Positions 1 to 8,359 of a stretch of DNA of 41,057 nt are shown here, piece by piece. The notes beneath the pieces were generated by a model, which did not search any database, had not been told where the DNA came from, and saw nothing but the letters and a program-made list of their open reading frames with translations. A program made the translations under genes and the position numbers. Source of the stretch: a virus; IMG/VR virus record IMGVR_UViG_3300030107_004722, positions 1 through 41,057 of that record, one strand, 5' to 3'. Every line of letters starts with the position of its first letter. The stretch's first letter is position 1.

Positions 1-173
1 ACCCGATGAGTTTGGCCGAGATGCTCCATCTTTTGCAGAGGGCAAAGACATAGAGATTATAGGATCTACGGAGCAAGATTCACTTAATGATCTAGTATCA
101 AGAGAGAACCGACATTGGCAATCCTTTCAAGATTATATAAATGGCTTTGCTGCCGCAAAAGAAGACCTTGAAG
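1..173. repeat. Left copy of the contig-end overlap
   Basis: Bases 1-173 match 40903-41057 at the other end of the window, apart from several substitutions near 70-83 and an 18-base segment present only here. The reading frame stays open through both copies, so this is the same locus seen twice and shows that the genome closes to a circle or is circularly permuted. It is not an exact direct terminal repeat. Confidence 0.9.
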
Positions 174-1096
174 ACAATGTAAATCCAGACAGAAGGTCTA
201 GAAACCTTGTCAAGTCTGCGTTTAAAGATGTCAGAAAAGGAATGGATGGATTTAGCCCTACTGGCGAAGAAGCTGGCCATTGGCTAAAGCCGGTTGCAGA
301 GCAGCTTAATGCAATGTTTGGTAGATCGACTCCTCTAGATATGGATGGATTTGAGATGGGTCCATATCATGCCCAGCGCATAGAGCATCAAAAGATGCTT
401 GACGATCAGTCTCGCCATGAAGATCGCATGAAGCTACAACGGGAACAGCACGAGGCACTGAAAGCGCATTACGAGAGGATGGATGAGACTGATAGACAGA
501 GATTAATAATGGAGTCTCAACATAAATTTGCTAAACTCGACATTGACATAGCAAAGGCTAAAACACTTACAGATAAGATAAACGGTGGTCATATCCCCAA
601 GCAAGACGAGATGGCCTATCTTGAGTCTGAAGTAGAGAAGATGATAGACTGGCTCGTCCAAGAAATTGATGACACCGAACTCGCTGAGTACGTTGGCGGC
701 TACGGTTACTCTTGGCTATGGTCCGAGGGTGGATTAGACGATCTAATGCCTACTCTGAACCTCATGCTTGGCCTGACAGAAGAGGGAGAAGAGATAATTC
801 CCGGCAACGAGCCTATGCGGGGTTGGGTTGACTTCACTGCTGATCCCGAGATTCGACGTGGGATACAGGAGAGAATAGATTTCATTAGAGAAGTTCAAGC
901 TCTTCGTATGGATAGACCAGAGCTTTTCAGTGAGGCAGTGCTTGGAAGAAGCCAAACACTGGTAAAAAGAGAAAAGAATAAAAGAGACGAGGAGGTTAAA
1001 AATAGAATATCAGAATTAGTTGGTAGCATACTCGAAAAGCACCAAGGTCGCAGCACTGCAGAAGGTGACGCTCTTAGTACAAGGGTTGGAGGCTAA
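2..1096 (+). CDS. Virion-associated protein, 3' part of a gene split by the contig ends
   Basis: The frame is open from the first codon, with no start between base 2 and the ATG at 242, and continues the gene that begins at 40394. Joined across the ends the protein is about 528-534 residues. The middle is highly charged and predicted helical or coiled coil (Glu, Lys, Arg, Gln rich, roughly encoded at 390-560), and the C-terminus is again basic and helical. No enzyme motif was found. The next gene starts two bases after the stop, with a GGAGG site at the end of this gene. It lies between the 1077-residue and 1270-residue virion proteins at the end of the late operon, so an internal or ejection protein is likely by position. 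The family is not recognised. Confidence 0.8.
   Translation, partial: PDEFGRDAPSFAEGKDIEIIGSTEQDSLNDLVSRENRHWQSFQDYINGFAAAKEDLEDNVNPDRRSRNLVKSAFKDVRKGMDGFSPTGEEAGHWLKPVAEQLNAMFGRSTPLDMDGFEMGPYHAQRIEHQKMLDDQSRHEDRMKLQREQHEALKAHYERMDETDRQRLIMESQHKFAKLDIDIAKAKTLTDKINGGHIPKQDEMAYLESEVEKMIDWLVQEIDDTELAEYVGGYGYSWLWSEGGLDDLMPTLNLMLGLTEEGEEIIPGNEPMRGWVDFTADPEIRRGIQERIDFIREVQALRMDRPELFSEAVLGRSQTLVKREKNKRDEEVKNRISELVGSILEKHQGRSTAEGDALSTRVGG
84..103 (+). repeat. 20-base direct repeat, copy 1
   Basis: TTAATGATCTAGTATCAAGA occurs here and again at 2321-2340. Both copies are read in the frame that encodes NDLVSR. This segment is almost exactly the 18 bases missing from the right-end copy of the same locus. 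Confidence 0.85.
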
Positions 1097-1098
1097 CA

Positions 1099-4000
1099 AT
1101 GGCCGCTATTAAGCTATCAGATGCCGATAAGAGAAGATTCGCAAATCTTTACAATCAGTTTCCAGAGTATTCGGATGCCTTGGATACTATCATAGTTGAG
1201 TCGGGATTTGAGGCATTTGATCCTTATGAGCATCTGCCTATTAGCATTGATGCAGAGATAGACGCTTTAAAAGAAGGCTTCAAGGAAACGATCTCCTTTG
1301 GTGCTTATAAGGGCAAAGAAATTCCCAGAGCTGGAGATATAGAAGTTCCTTACTTTGGTGAAGTACAGCCTTCTCGTGTCGCTGGTAGCGTGGCTGGTGG
1401 ATTGATCCCTGCTGGTGGTGCGTATATTGGTGCTGGCAAATTGGCGAGGCTTGCTGGTATGACACAGAAAGCCTCTAAAGCTGGTGGAATTGCCATTGAA
1501 GCAGCAGATGCAAGTAAGAAACTAAGCTTGGGCGGCAAAGTCTTCCAAGTGGTTACCGCCGAGTCCGTTCCCGGCGCACTTCAAGGCTGGATAGCAAGCG
1601 ATGGCGATGTCGATGAGATGATTAAGATGTCAGCAATGTGGACTGCTGCTGGATTAATGATGGAAGGCACTGGCACTGTTGCTATTAGGGCATGGAAGAA
1701 GATACGAGAAGGCAAGAAGCTGTCTCCCGAGGAGCAGACAGCTGCAATGGAATCCGCTAGAGTTGCCAAAGAGCAAGCAGAAGAATCGGGAATACCAACA
1801 GATCGTGATAGTAGAAAACGTGATGTTGAAAGTGGCATTACTTTTAAAGATATTGCCCGTAGATTACCCGGTGTATCAAAATGGTTCGATACAAATAATT
1901 CTGAAACAATCGGCAAAGCAATCGTTAACGATGAGGCACGAAGAGCAATTTTAAGTGCATTTAGAGAGGGGTTCCTTCCCGGCGGCGAACGACAAAGCAG
2001 TGCTTTTCGCAGTGATGGTGGCGGCTATATAGACGAAGCGATACGCGAAAATATAGATACAATAGATCAATTCGATGCTGCGATGGAAGGTATTAAAGTT
2101 GTAGAAGAAGGATATGATAGGTTTTTACTTACCTCCCCGCATCAAGGCGAAGAAGCCCTTCAAATGTATTTACATGGGCAGATAACCCTTAAGGAATTGC
2201 GCAATCTTGTATATCGGGAAATACCAGCCGACAGAGCAATGCCTCCAGAGTATGGGCCTCCCGAGTTTGGATCTTCTGGTGCAGCAGGAGCAGATAGGCC
2301 GACTTTTAGGCATAATGAATTTAATGATCTAGTATCAAGAATACACAAGAAGGCAATACGCAATCCAACGGATGCCCTTAGAGACAAAGCTGGTCGATTT
2401 GACCAAAGAGTATTGAATAGGCCATCGACGGAATCTCAGAGATCTCGCATTGCAGAATTAGTGGACGTATTAAACACAACTCTCAAGAGGGATGGGACAG
2501 TTATAGATGCAGAAATAGCCAACAAGCTAATGTCTCCCTCTTTATCTATGGCGCAATCGCGCCAGATGGAAACACTTCTTCGATCAGAAGTATATAGAGT
2601 TGACTACGCTCAGCGACAACGCGCACACGCTGAGATTATGTTTAAAGATATAGACCCGATTCGCATACAAGATATTGAAGTAGAGAACTCCACTAAAGGA
2701 TGGAAGGCCGCATTTGCAAGAACAAAAGGCTGGCAAAGTGAAAAGTCTTTCAAGGAGAATGTAAGGGAAATACGCGAAGCATTAGTGAAAGACAGGCTGA
2801 GATTTAGCATTGATCCCGAAGGCAAATTCTGGAGACCAGCTGGAGTAAAAGACGGAAAGTATGTGCCGGGCGGTTATGAGATGGGGAAAGACCCCTCTGC
2901 TGATATATTTAAAGACTTGGGTCTTCCTTATTTTCTTAAGGTGGTTCCTCCATACTCTCGCTGGGGGCTGGGTTCGCATCCCCTGACAAAGCAAGGCGTT
3001 GAGTATGGCATGAATATGTTTGAGGAAATCGGCAAACTAAAAATGGATTGGATTGGCCGATATCAAAAGATCGTAGAGCCACTAAGTGCTGGCAATAAAA
3101 TGAAGGCATATGCTGCCCTTGGAAGAGAGTCTGGCAAAAGGGCAGTTGAAGAGGAGATCCGCAAAAAAAATCTATTGGTCCAAGCTCTAAACGGAGAAAA
3201 TACAAACGAGATACTAAAGCAGAATGGAGATCTAGTAGAAATATACAATCAACTACGAGGTCTACTGGATGAAAGCGGTATTCACATTGGGCTTCACTTT
3301 GATAAATCTGGATATTTAAAGGACTACTTCCCTCATATTTTTGATGGGGAGACTGGGGCATTCCGCGCTCACAGACTGAGCATGGAATTAGGGAATCGGA
3401 TTGGCAAGGTCACCAAGTTCCTTGATGATGAGGCTGTAGAGAACATCCCATCAATGAAGTACTTTGGCAGCTTGTCTGCGCGAGAAGTTGGCGCAGAAGG
3501 TTACAATATGGACCTTGATGCAGTAATGTACACCTACCTCTCTGGTGCGGCAGAAACGCCTCTTTTCTCTAAGTTTTTAAAAATGTCTCGTTCTATACTC
3601 GGTAGGCTACCCAGCAAGGGAGTAGATGGTAGATCTATGAATATAGAAGGCCAATACGCCAACTGGGTCAACTATGTTGTAGGCAAGCCTACTCCGTGGA
3701 AGCACACTTGGGCAAATTGGTGGAAGAACAACGAGCTATTTAATAGGAATATCGACCATCTTGTAGAGCTTATTGGAGATGCTCCAACCAGAGGATTGCT
3801 TGGCAAGCTTCGCGGCAATACTCCTCGTGCGAGAGAAGGCGGCTACACTTTTAGCAATGCCGAAGAGCAAGAGGTCACCGATTGGTTTAACGACTTAATA
3901 AAGCAGGCAGATGAGCAGACTACGGATGGGAAGCTCAAGGGGTTTGATGTAAAGAAGCACAGGGCGAGGCTTGCTTTAAAGATTGACGATATTCGTGCTG

Positions 4001-4911
4001 GTCTTGGAAATGCCCATGCTCGTCCTGTTGTATTGGAATCGATGTATCGGGCAATGGTAATAGCGAAGCTTGGTCTTTCTATGAGTCATGCAGTTATAAA
4101 TCTTACTCAGACCTTGGCTAACTCTATGCCCCTTCTCGGGGTAAAAGGTGTTTCACGTGGAGTCAGCAGATATGTAGGAAATAAGCAAGCAAGGTTTAAA
4201 AATGGCGAGACTATAGAAAATGTCCTCAATGATTCTGGAATCCTTTCCGACATTCCAGAGGCTAGAGAGTTTAGCCCCAGCAAGGGCTTGGGATTCTTCA
4301 GCCAGCTTGAGGAAGCAACGATGTTCCCTGCTCGTATGTCTGAAGACTTTAACCGTGGCGTTGCTTTCTTAGGCAAGTACGAGAAAAACATAGAAGACGG
4401 TCTTGAACACGCTGCGGCAGTGATCGATTCTCGTCGCTTTGTACAAAAAACCCACTTCCCCTTCAATCGTGCTGGAACAATACCTCTTTTTTACAGCCCC
4501 GGTGCAAGATTCCTTTTGATGTTCAAATCTTATGCCTTGCATCAGATGAACTTCTCTGCGGAACTTCTTGAGAATGCTATTAAAGACGGTGACATTGCCC
4601 CTCTTTCAAAGCATATGTTAGCTTACGGAGCACTGGGATCTGCTGCTTCCCTTGCGGCGGGAGGTGGAGCCTCCAACCTTCCATTGCAAGTGGGGCATCC
4701 GTTGGAAGACTTTACGCCCACTAACCTTGCCAACCGTGGGGTGTTGAAGACGGTTGGAGGTCCACCAGCCGACATGGTTCTGGATATATTGCATGGCAAT
4801 TACATGTCTGCAATAGAATCCTATGACTATACTGCCATCAAGCGCCTTAGAGAAGCTCACAAAGAAGAGGAGCCCTCTAAGGCACTTATGACAGGGTTAG
4901 GATTTAGATAG
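1099..4911 (+). CDS. Very large internal virion / DNA-ejection-type protein (1270 aa)
   Basis: ATG preceded by GGAGG six bases upstream, two bases after the previous stop. A Gly/Ala-rich hydrophobic stretch around residues 92-135 could insert in or cross a membrane. The rest is mostly charged helix. Near the C-terminus the segment FPFNRAGTIPLFYSPGAR followed by a run of aromatic and hydrophobic residues resembles the C-terminal region of the giant multidomain internal proteins of many phages (PLxRFG or polyvalent-protein type); that resemblance is from memory. No lytic or other catalytic motif was identified. It is the last gene of the rightward late unit and its stop overlaps the convergent leftward gene by 15 bases. 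Size, position and lack of a tape measure favour an ejection protein of a short-tailed phage. Confidence 0.7.
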   Translation: MAAIKLSDADKRRFANLYNQFPEYSDALDTIIVESGFEAFDPYEHLPISIDAEIDALKEGFKETISFGAYKGKEIPRAGDIEVPYFGEVQPSRVAGSVAGGLIPAGGAYIGAGKLARLAGMTQKASKAGGIAIEAADASKKLSLGGKVFQVVTAESVPGALQGWIASDGDVDEMIKMSAMWTAAGLMMEGTGTVAIRAWKKIREGKKLSPEEQTAAMESARVAKEQAEESGIPTDRDSRKRDVESGITFKDIARRLPGVSKWFDTNNSETIGKAIVNDEARRAILSAFREGFLPGGERQSSAFRSDGGGYIDEAIRENIDTIDQFDAAMEGIKVVEEGYDRFLLTSPHQGEEALQMYLHGQITLKELRNLVYREIPADRAMPPEYGPPEFGSSGAAGADRPTFRHNEFNDLVSRIHKKAIRNPTDALRDKAGRFDQRVLNRPSTESQRSRIAELVDVLNTTLKRDGTVIDAEIANKLMSPSLSMAQSRQMETLLRSEVYRVDYAQRQRAHAEIMFKDIDPIRIQDIEVENSTKGWKAAFARTKGWQSEKSFKENVREIREALVKDRLRFSIDPEGKFWRPAGVKDGKYVPGGYEMGKDPSADIFKDLGLPYFLKVVPPYSRWGLGSHPLTKQGVEYGMNMFEEIGKLKMDWIGRYQKIVEPLSAGNKMKAYAALGRESGKRAVEEEIRKKNLLVQALNGENTNEILKQNGDLVEIYNQLRGLLDESGIHIGLHFDKSGYLKDYFPHIFDGETGAFRAHRLSMELGNRIGKVTKFLDDEAVENIPSMKYFGSLSAREVGAEGYNMDLDAVMYTYLSGAAETPLFSKFLKMSRSILGRLPSKGVDGRSMNIEGQYANWVNYVVGKPTPWKHTWANWWKNNELFNRNIDHLVELIGDAPTRGLLGKLRGNTPRAREGGYTFSNAEEQEVTDWFNDLIKQADEQTTDGKLKGFDVKKHRARLALKIDDIRAGLGNAHARPVVLESMYRAMVIAKLGLSMSHAVINLTQTLANSMPLLGVKGVSRGVSRYVGNKQARFKNGETIENVLNDSGILSDIPEAREFSPSKGLGFFSQLEEATMFPARMSEDFNRGVAFLGKYEKNIEDGLEHAAAVIDSRRFVQKTHFPFNRAGTIPLFYSPGARFLLMFKSYALHQMNFSAELLENAIKDGDIAPLSKHMLAYGALGSAASLAAGGGASNLPLQVGHPLEDFTPTNLANRGVLKTVGGPPADMVLDILHGNYMSAIESYDYTAIKRLREAHKEEEPSKALMTGLGFR
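2321..2340 (+). repeat. 20-base direct repeat, copy 2
   Basis: Identical to 84-103 and read in the corresponding frame (NDLVSR), inside the 1270-residue protein gene. A chance exact 20-base match within a 41-kb genome is unlikely. Confidence 0.85.
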
Positions 4912-5679
4912 GAAAGCTTGCAGGGCTATGTGGGCTACGTCCAGCAAGCCCTGCTTCTCTCCATCTGTCTTGTAGTCATCAATCATCGTTTTGTTCGCTG
5001 CCGACATCTGCGACTCTATCTGAGAGCGAACTTCATCTCCCTTGGAGCATATGTAGTTTATTTCCATAGGGAATATTAGTGGATTGGTAACTGGCTTAAG
5101 CTCTTTCAGCTTTTCAAGAATATCTCCCATCATCTTCTTATTATTCTTTTCTATCTGATTCGCCTTCTCCAGCTCATGCGTCATTAGCGTGGCCCTGTAT
5201 TGGGCTTCCCCGACCCTTGGCTTTTCCTCGGCGCACTGTTTAAGGAAATCATAATAGCCCCCGTTGAATCCACCGGTATCACTCTTTGCCACGCTGTTTC
5301 CTTGGGTGGATTCGGGGCGGGGTCGTGATGTGGAATTGTTCTCCGATTGCTTATTTAATGCTTCAACAAGCTCATCAGCAGAGGCGAACTCAGATCCGTG
5401 GTAACCAGCGGCAGCCAATGCCCTTCCAATCGCACTGGTTTCGCAGTTCTCAACATGAGAGGTCTTATTGACTCCCTTGTTGCCCTTCTCTTCCATTGCG
5501 TGGCCCGTAAACTTGTGCTCTCCAAGAGTTAGCGTAGCCTTGATAACACAGTGGTCATCGGTGCTTTCAACAATATCCGTATTCAGCGAATAATGTCGCG
5601 TTACCTCGTTCTGACTAAGTAGCAGATTGATTCGCTCTGCTACCGTCATATACTCTTTGCCGTGCAGTTTTAGTGGCAT
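4897..5679 (-). CDS. erf: Erf-family single-strand annealing protein
   Basis: Single-strand DNA annealing protein for phage recombination (Erf/Rad52-like superfamily). The diagnostic stretch lies at residues 71-93: NKTSHVENCETSAIGRALAA, then AGY, followed by the typical ASADELVEA near residue 99. The N-terminal half is a mixed beta/alpha core; the C-terminal part is a charged tail with a helical segment. The ATG at 5679 is chosen because AAGGAG lies five bases upstream; an in-frame GTG two codons earlier is too close to that site. It is the last gene of the leftward unit. The Gp157/Gam-like gene lies just upstream and SSB is in the same unit, which is the usual company of phage recombinases. 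The product has 260 residues. Confidence 0.85.
   Translation of the reverse strand: MPLKLHGKEYMTVAERINLLLSQNEVTRHYSLNTDIVESTDDHCVIKATLTLGEHKFTGHAMEEKGNKGVNKTSHVENCETSAIGRALAAAGYHGSEFASADELVEALNKQSENNSTSRPRPESTQGNSVAKSDTGGFNGGYYDFLKQCAEEKPRVGEAQYRATLMTHELEKANQIEKNNKKMMGDILEKLKELKPVTNPLIFPMEINYICSKGDEVRSQIESQMSAANKTMIDDYKTDGEKQGLLDVAHIALQAFLSKS
4920..4954 (+). terminator. Probable terminator of the rightward late operon
   Basis: An 8-base perfect inverted repeat, GCAGGGCT at 4920-4927 and AGCCCTGC at 4947-4954, is followed on the + strand by the pyrimidine-rich TTCTCTCC. It begins nine bases after the stop of the 1270-residue gene and lies inside the 3' end of the convergent erf gene. The loop is long (19 bases), so strength is uncertain. 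Confidence 0.45.
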
Positions 5680-5694
5680 TGCCACTCCTTTCTA

Positions 5695-6321
5695 TTAAAA
5701 GGGGATATCTTCTGGCTCTGACTGAACTTGCTCCTCCTCGTAGTTTCGTTCCTGCATAAGGACTTGTTCCCTCTCGTAGACTTCTTCATTAAGGCGATTA
5801 TCTGGAGCATCTTCTTTCACTTTAACTTTTATCTGATCGGGCTTACGATGGAAGAAGCACCCTTCTGGTATCTCTCCTGTCTCTTTTACGTGCTTCTTAA
5901 TCAGATCTAAGCTTGGAGTGATCTTGGTGATATAGAACCTATCGACATCTTTATACTCATTATTTTCACTTAGATACCATTCATTGAATTTATCTTTGTC
6001 CTTAACTTCTACTACTTCTCTACCGATAACTTTACTTACTTTGCCGTGAACAAGATCCATGCTCTTCTTGCCGTTCTGCTCCAGATACAATTGCAAGCCG
6101 TGCTCATGCCATCGCTTCTTCTCGGCAATTCTATTTATCTTGTGATCTCTCCATAGCTTAATGCGGTCAAGTTCCTTATGGTAATGCTCTATAACCATTC
6201 GCTCTTCTTCTTGCCAGTACTTAAGGCATCGAAACTGCTTCTCTGCCAACTCTTGTGAAGTGACTACGTTTTCATACTTGTAGCCCTCTTCGGATGGCAG
6301 GTCATCTTCATACATGCTCAT
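5695..6321 (-). CDS. Gp157/Gam-like nuclease-inhibitor family protein
   Basis: 208 residues. An N-terminal coiled coil (about residues 25-80, rich in Glu, Lys, Arg and His) leads into LQLYLEQNGKKSMDLVHGKV. After that come a GREVVEV strand, a pair of acidic turns and the segment KKHVKETGEIPEGCF near the C-terminus. This order matches the siphovirus Gp157 and Mu Gam-like families, which protect DNA ends from host nucleases. It lies directly upstream of erf in the leftward unit, as expected of a recombination partner. ATG at 6321 has GGAG nine bases upstream inside the preceding gene; a second ATG two codons on is possible. The family call rests on pattern, not a search. Confidence 0.65.
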   Translation of the reverse strand: MSMYEDDLPSEEGYKYENVVTSQELAEKQFRCLKYWQEEERMVIEHYHKELDRIKLWRDHKINRIAEKKRWHEHGLQLYLEQNGKKSMDLVHGKVSKVIGREVVEVKDKDKFNEWYLSENNEYKDVDRFYITKITPSLDLIKKHVKETGEIPEGCFFHRKPDQIKVKVKEDAPDNRLNEEVYEREQVLMQERNYEEEQVQSEPEDIPF

Positions 6322-6324
6322 TGG

Positions 6325-6744
6325 CTAAGACTCCATATCTTGGTCACTGCGTGGATTAAGAATGTTGCGGCGATGATAATAGCGATTATCCCTGCTCTCT
6401 CTATCAAATACCAAACGCGATGCTTCTTCTCTTCTCTCTCTTCGCTTTCTACGCTTTTCTCCCAATCTTCTAATCGTCTTATTAAATCCTTCATGTATTC
6501 TTCCCCCTGTCCCAGCCACTCTATATGTCATATGCGACAATACGATTGCTATCATGGATGCCAGCAACAGATGTACGCCAGAGGCTCCAAATAGCGTAGA
6601 TATTACAAGTGCTGTTATTAGTGATATGGATATACTTGCTTTAGTGGATTTCTTGGCAATGCGCCATACGGCTGGCACTTGCCTAACAACAACGATTTCA
6701 ACAAGCCAACTGCATACGCCTAACAATCCCGAAAATAATAACAT
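6325..6744 (-). CDS. Small membrane protein, three predicted TM segments
   Basis: 139 residues. Hydrophobic segments lie at about residues 2-20, 36-54 and 57-74. They are followed by a strongly basic, Arg-rich cytoplasmic-type tail (residues 85-130) with runs such as RRLGEKRRKRRERREE. GAGGAGG lies four bases before ATG 6744, a strong ribosome site. The next gene starts three bases after the stop. It sits in the recombination module rather than beside the endolysin, so a holin role is not favoured by context. A membrane anchor or superinfection-exclusion factor is possible but unproven. Not recognised as a named family. Confidence 0.75.
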   Translation of the reverse strand: MLLFSGLLGVCSWLVEIVVVRQVPAVWRIAKKSTKASISISLITALVISTLFGASGVHLLLASMIAIVLSHMTYRVAGTGGRIHEGFNKTIRRLGEKRRKRRERREEASRLVFDRESRDNRYYHRRNILNPRSDQDMES

Positions 6745-6766
6745 GAATCCTCCTCGTTATATGAAC

Positions 6767-6900
6767 CAGTTAGAAGACGAGTGACTGCTCGTTATCTTTC
6801 GTGAGAACTGTATAGTCACGTGAGCTATCTAGAATCATCTCACATAGTGACTACAGGGAGTGACGTGAAAGTGATCGTCGCAGTATCGGTCTTCTAACTG
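6767..6900 (-). ncRNA. Candidate multi-branch structured RNA element
   Basis: A perfect 12-base closing stem (CAGTTAGAAGAC at 6767-6778 with GTCTTCTAACTG at 6889-6900) encloses three further hairpins. These are 6777-6781 with 6788-6792 (5 pairs, sharing the two closing-stem bases 6777-6778); 6813-6824 with 6839-6853 (12 pairs with a 3-base bulge); and GACG/CGTC around 6862-6879. The 273-base gap 6745-7017 has no gene. The strand is inferred from the flanking leftward genes. The fold could act as a small RNA, attenuator or processing site. No known RNA family was recognised. Confidence 0.5.
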
Positions 6901-6906
6901 ATTCGC

Positions 6907-6960
6907 CATAGACTGGCATTGGCCGATGCCTATGAGTAGCGAACCCATGTCTATGACATG
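6907..6960 (-). ncRNA. Second nested hairpin cluster in the same gap
   Basis: CATAGAC at 6907-6913 pairs with GTCTATG at 6949-6955 and encloses the hairpin GGCAT/ATGCC (6915-6919 with 6926-6930). An alternative local hairpin CATGT/ACATG (6947-6951 with 6956-6960) competes with the closing stem, so two mutually exclusive folds are possible. It lies between the 12-base-stem element and the 3' end of the DUF932-like gene. Confidence 0.4.
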
Positions 6961-7017
6961 CCGCCCTTCAGCCAGAGATCTTATACAGAACGAGGCTTCG
7001 GACCAGCGGCAATTCCT

Positions 7018-7941
7018 TTACTCTTCTCGTTCCAGCAAACGATTAACTGTTCCGTTGAAGTCTGCTTCATCGCCATGTTCAGCGTCTGATTTCGCTGTCC
7101 TATGAACCAATTCCCCCTTTGTTATAGAGTGAATCGAAGCATGTTGTGCGAGCTGAAGGTCGGGCTTCAACTCCTTCATATCTACAGTGAAGCTATTATA
7201 CCACGCCCAGAGAGTGCGGCTACCACCCTCATAGTCGTGCTTTGGAGCTTCCCAGTAGCTTTGAACCGCATTCCATTGCTTGGGCGTATCCAGCAGCCTC
7301 TTAGACTTGGCCTTGTTGCCCTTGGTCATAGCTTTCGCATAGCCCATAAGCTCAAAGCCTTCGCGTTCTTCTAAGTCGGTTTCAGCCATGCGGTCCCTAT
7401 CGTTCCTCATGTCATCCCAAGAGTCGGTAGCTTTCACCATACCCAAGATTATCTGATCATTGAGGTAGCCTCTGGCATTACCGGAGTGCTTACGAAAGAT
7501 GCTGATTCCATCCTCGGTAATCATGCAGAGGTTGTCGCATACTGTAACCTTTGCGCCAATGCCCAACGCAGCGGTCATGCTCTTGTCATAGCTGTTCCTA
7601 CCCGCCAAGGCAAGGCGCAATCCAGAATCGCCATTGGCATAGCTATGAACAAAAAACATACGATCGCCTTCTTTGCTCACGATATACTTCTGTCCCTCAA
7701 GCTGGTAACCCTTCGGTTGCATAAGCCTATCAGCGTGCTTATACAGGGTTTCAGCAAAGTCCGAATGACCAATAGCAGTGTAGCTATCAGTATCATCGGG
7801 AGGGGTGATCTGTCGTAGATCGTCATACGTGATCTCGACACTGTTACGGTGGTTCCACAACTGGTGATCTCCAATATTATCCTCTGCTACTAACAGGCGA
7901 TTTTGATGATCAACCTCTAGCGGTCCAACTGTCTCAACCAT
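7018..7941 (-). CDS. DUF932-like phage/plasmid protein
   Basis: 307 residues with AGGAGG six bases before ATG 7941. The central region (about residues 125-185) reads ALAGRNSYDKSMTAALGIGA, then VTVCDNLCMIT and FRKHSGNARGY. That is the arrangement seen in DUF932 proteins of phages and plasmids: a conserved NSYD-type motif, a VCDNL core, then RKH. The biochemical role of the family is not firmly known. It occurs with recombination and SSB genes here, fitting an accessory role in DNA metabolism. It is followed downstream by a 273-base gap of folded sequence. No truncation or frameshift was seen. Confidence 0.65.
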   Translation of the reverse strand: MVETVGPLEVDHQNRLLVAEDNIGDHQLWNHRNSVEITYDDLRQITPPDDTDSYTAIGHSDFAETLYKHADRLMQPKGYQLEGQKYIVSKEGDRMFFVHSYANGDSGLRLALAGRNSYDKSMTAALGIGAKVTVCDNLCMITEDGISIFRKHSGNARGYLNDQIILGMVKATDSWDDMRNDRDRMAETDLEEREGFELMGYAKAMTKGNKAKSKRLLDTPKQWNAVQSYWEAPKHDYEGGSRTLWAWYNSFTVDMKELKPDLQLAQHASIHSITKGELVHRTAKSDAEHGDEADFNGTVNRLLEREE

Positions 7942-7958
7942 TGTTTCCTCCTCTGGTT

Positions 7959-8300
7959 TTAGGTTGCGGTTGAGCCTGAGATCCTACCTAATGTTTTAGG
8001 ACACAATTCTCCCCCTTCATACGACCGTAGCACTATCTTAACCATCTCGGTGTCAAATACGTGTCCACAGCCTTCAAGGAATCCTACATACGGGTTATCG
8101 TAATCCAATAGAAACCTTTCTATTGACTCCATACGAGCTTGAATCTCTATCATTGAATCCTTTGTTAGCGACTGCTCTTCTATAGCCCTGCACAATGAAG
8201 AGTATTCATGGAAAGCATAGTAGAGAACACTCGCGCATAGCCTTGCCCACCCTGAGTTGTGCGGTTCTCTTCTCATTGCCTTACCAGTATGATTGTTCAT
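7959..8300 (-). CDS. Hypothetical protein, 113 aa
   Basis: Predicted mostly helical, with a Trp/Tyr-containing N-terminal helix and two Cys residues in the C-terminal half (EGCGHVF and ELCPKTL). No family recognised. The start at 8300 is set by AAGGGGGA two bases before the ATG, a G-rich variant of the usual site that depends on a G-U pair with 16S rRNA. A 13-pair hairpin lies just upstream and its loop is complementary to this ribosome site, so translation may be regulated. Seventeen bases separate its stop from the DUF932-like gene. Confidence 0.75.
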   Translation of the reverse strand: MNNHTGKAMRREPHNSGWARLCASVLYYAFHEYSSLCRAIEEQSLTKDSMIEIQARMESIERFLLDYDNPYVGFLEGCGHVFDTEMVKIVLRSYEGGELCPKTLGRISGSTAT

Positions 8301-8317
8301 TCTCCCCCTTTATAAAG

Positions 8318-8353
8318 CTACCTTGGGCGAAAAGGGGTAATCGCCCAAGGTAG
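8318..8353 (-). promoter_or_regulatory. 13-pair leader hairpin with SD-complementary loop
   Basis: CTACCTTGGGCGA (8318-8330) and TCGCCCAAGGTAG (8341-8353) form a perfect 13-pair stem. In the leftward transcript the loop reads UUACCCCUUU. The ribosome site six bases past the stem begins AAAGGGG, so seven bases of loop and site can pair. The element fills the gap between two genes and probably controls the 113-residue gene, or works as a terminator/processing hairpin. Confidence 0.55.
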
Positions 8354-8359
8354 ACTGTA

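Noticed and set aside
2936-3361. 141-residue leftward frame inside the 1270-residue gene
   Set aside because: Antisense of a clearly coding frame; no ribosome site or recognisable motif.
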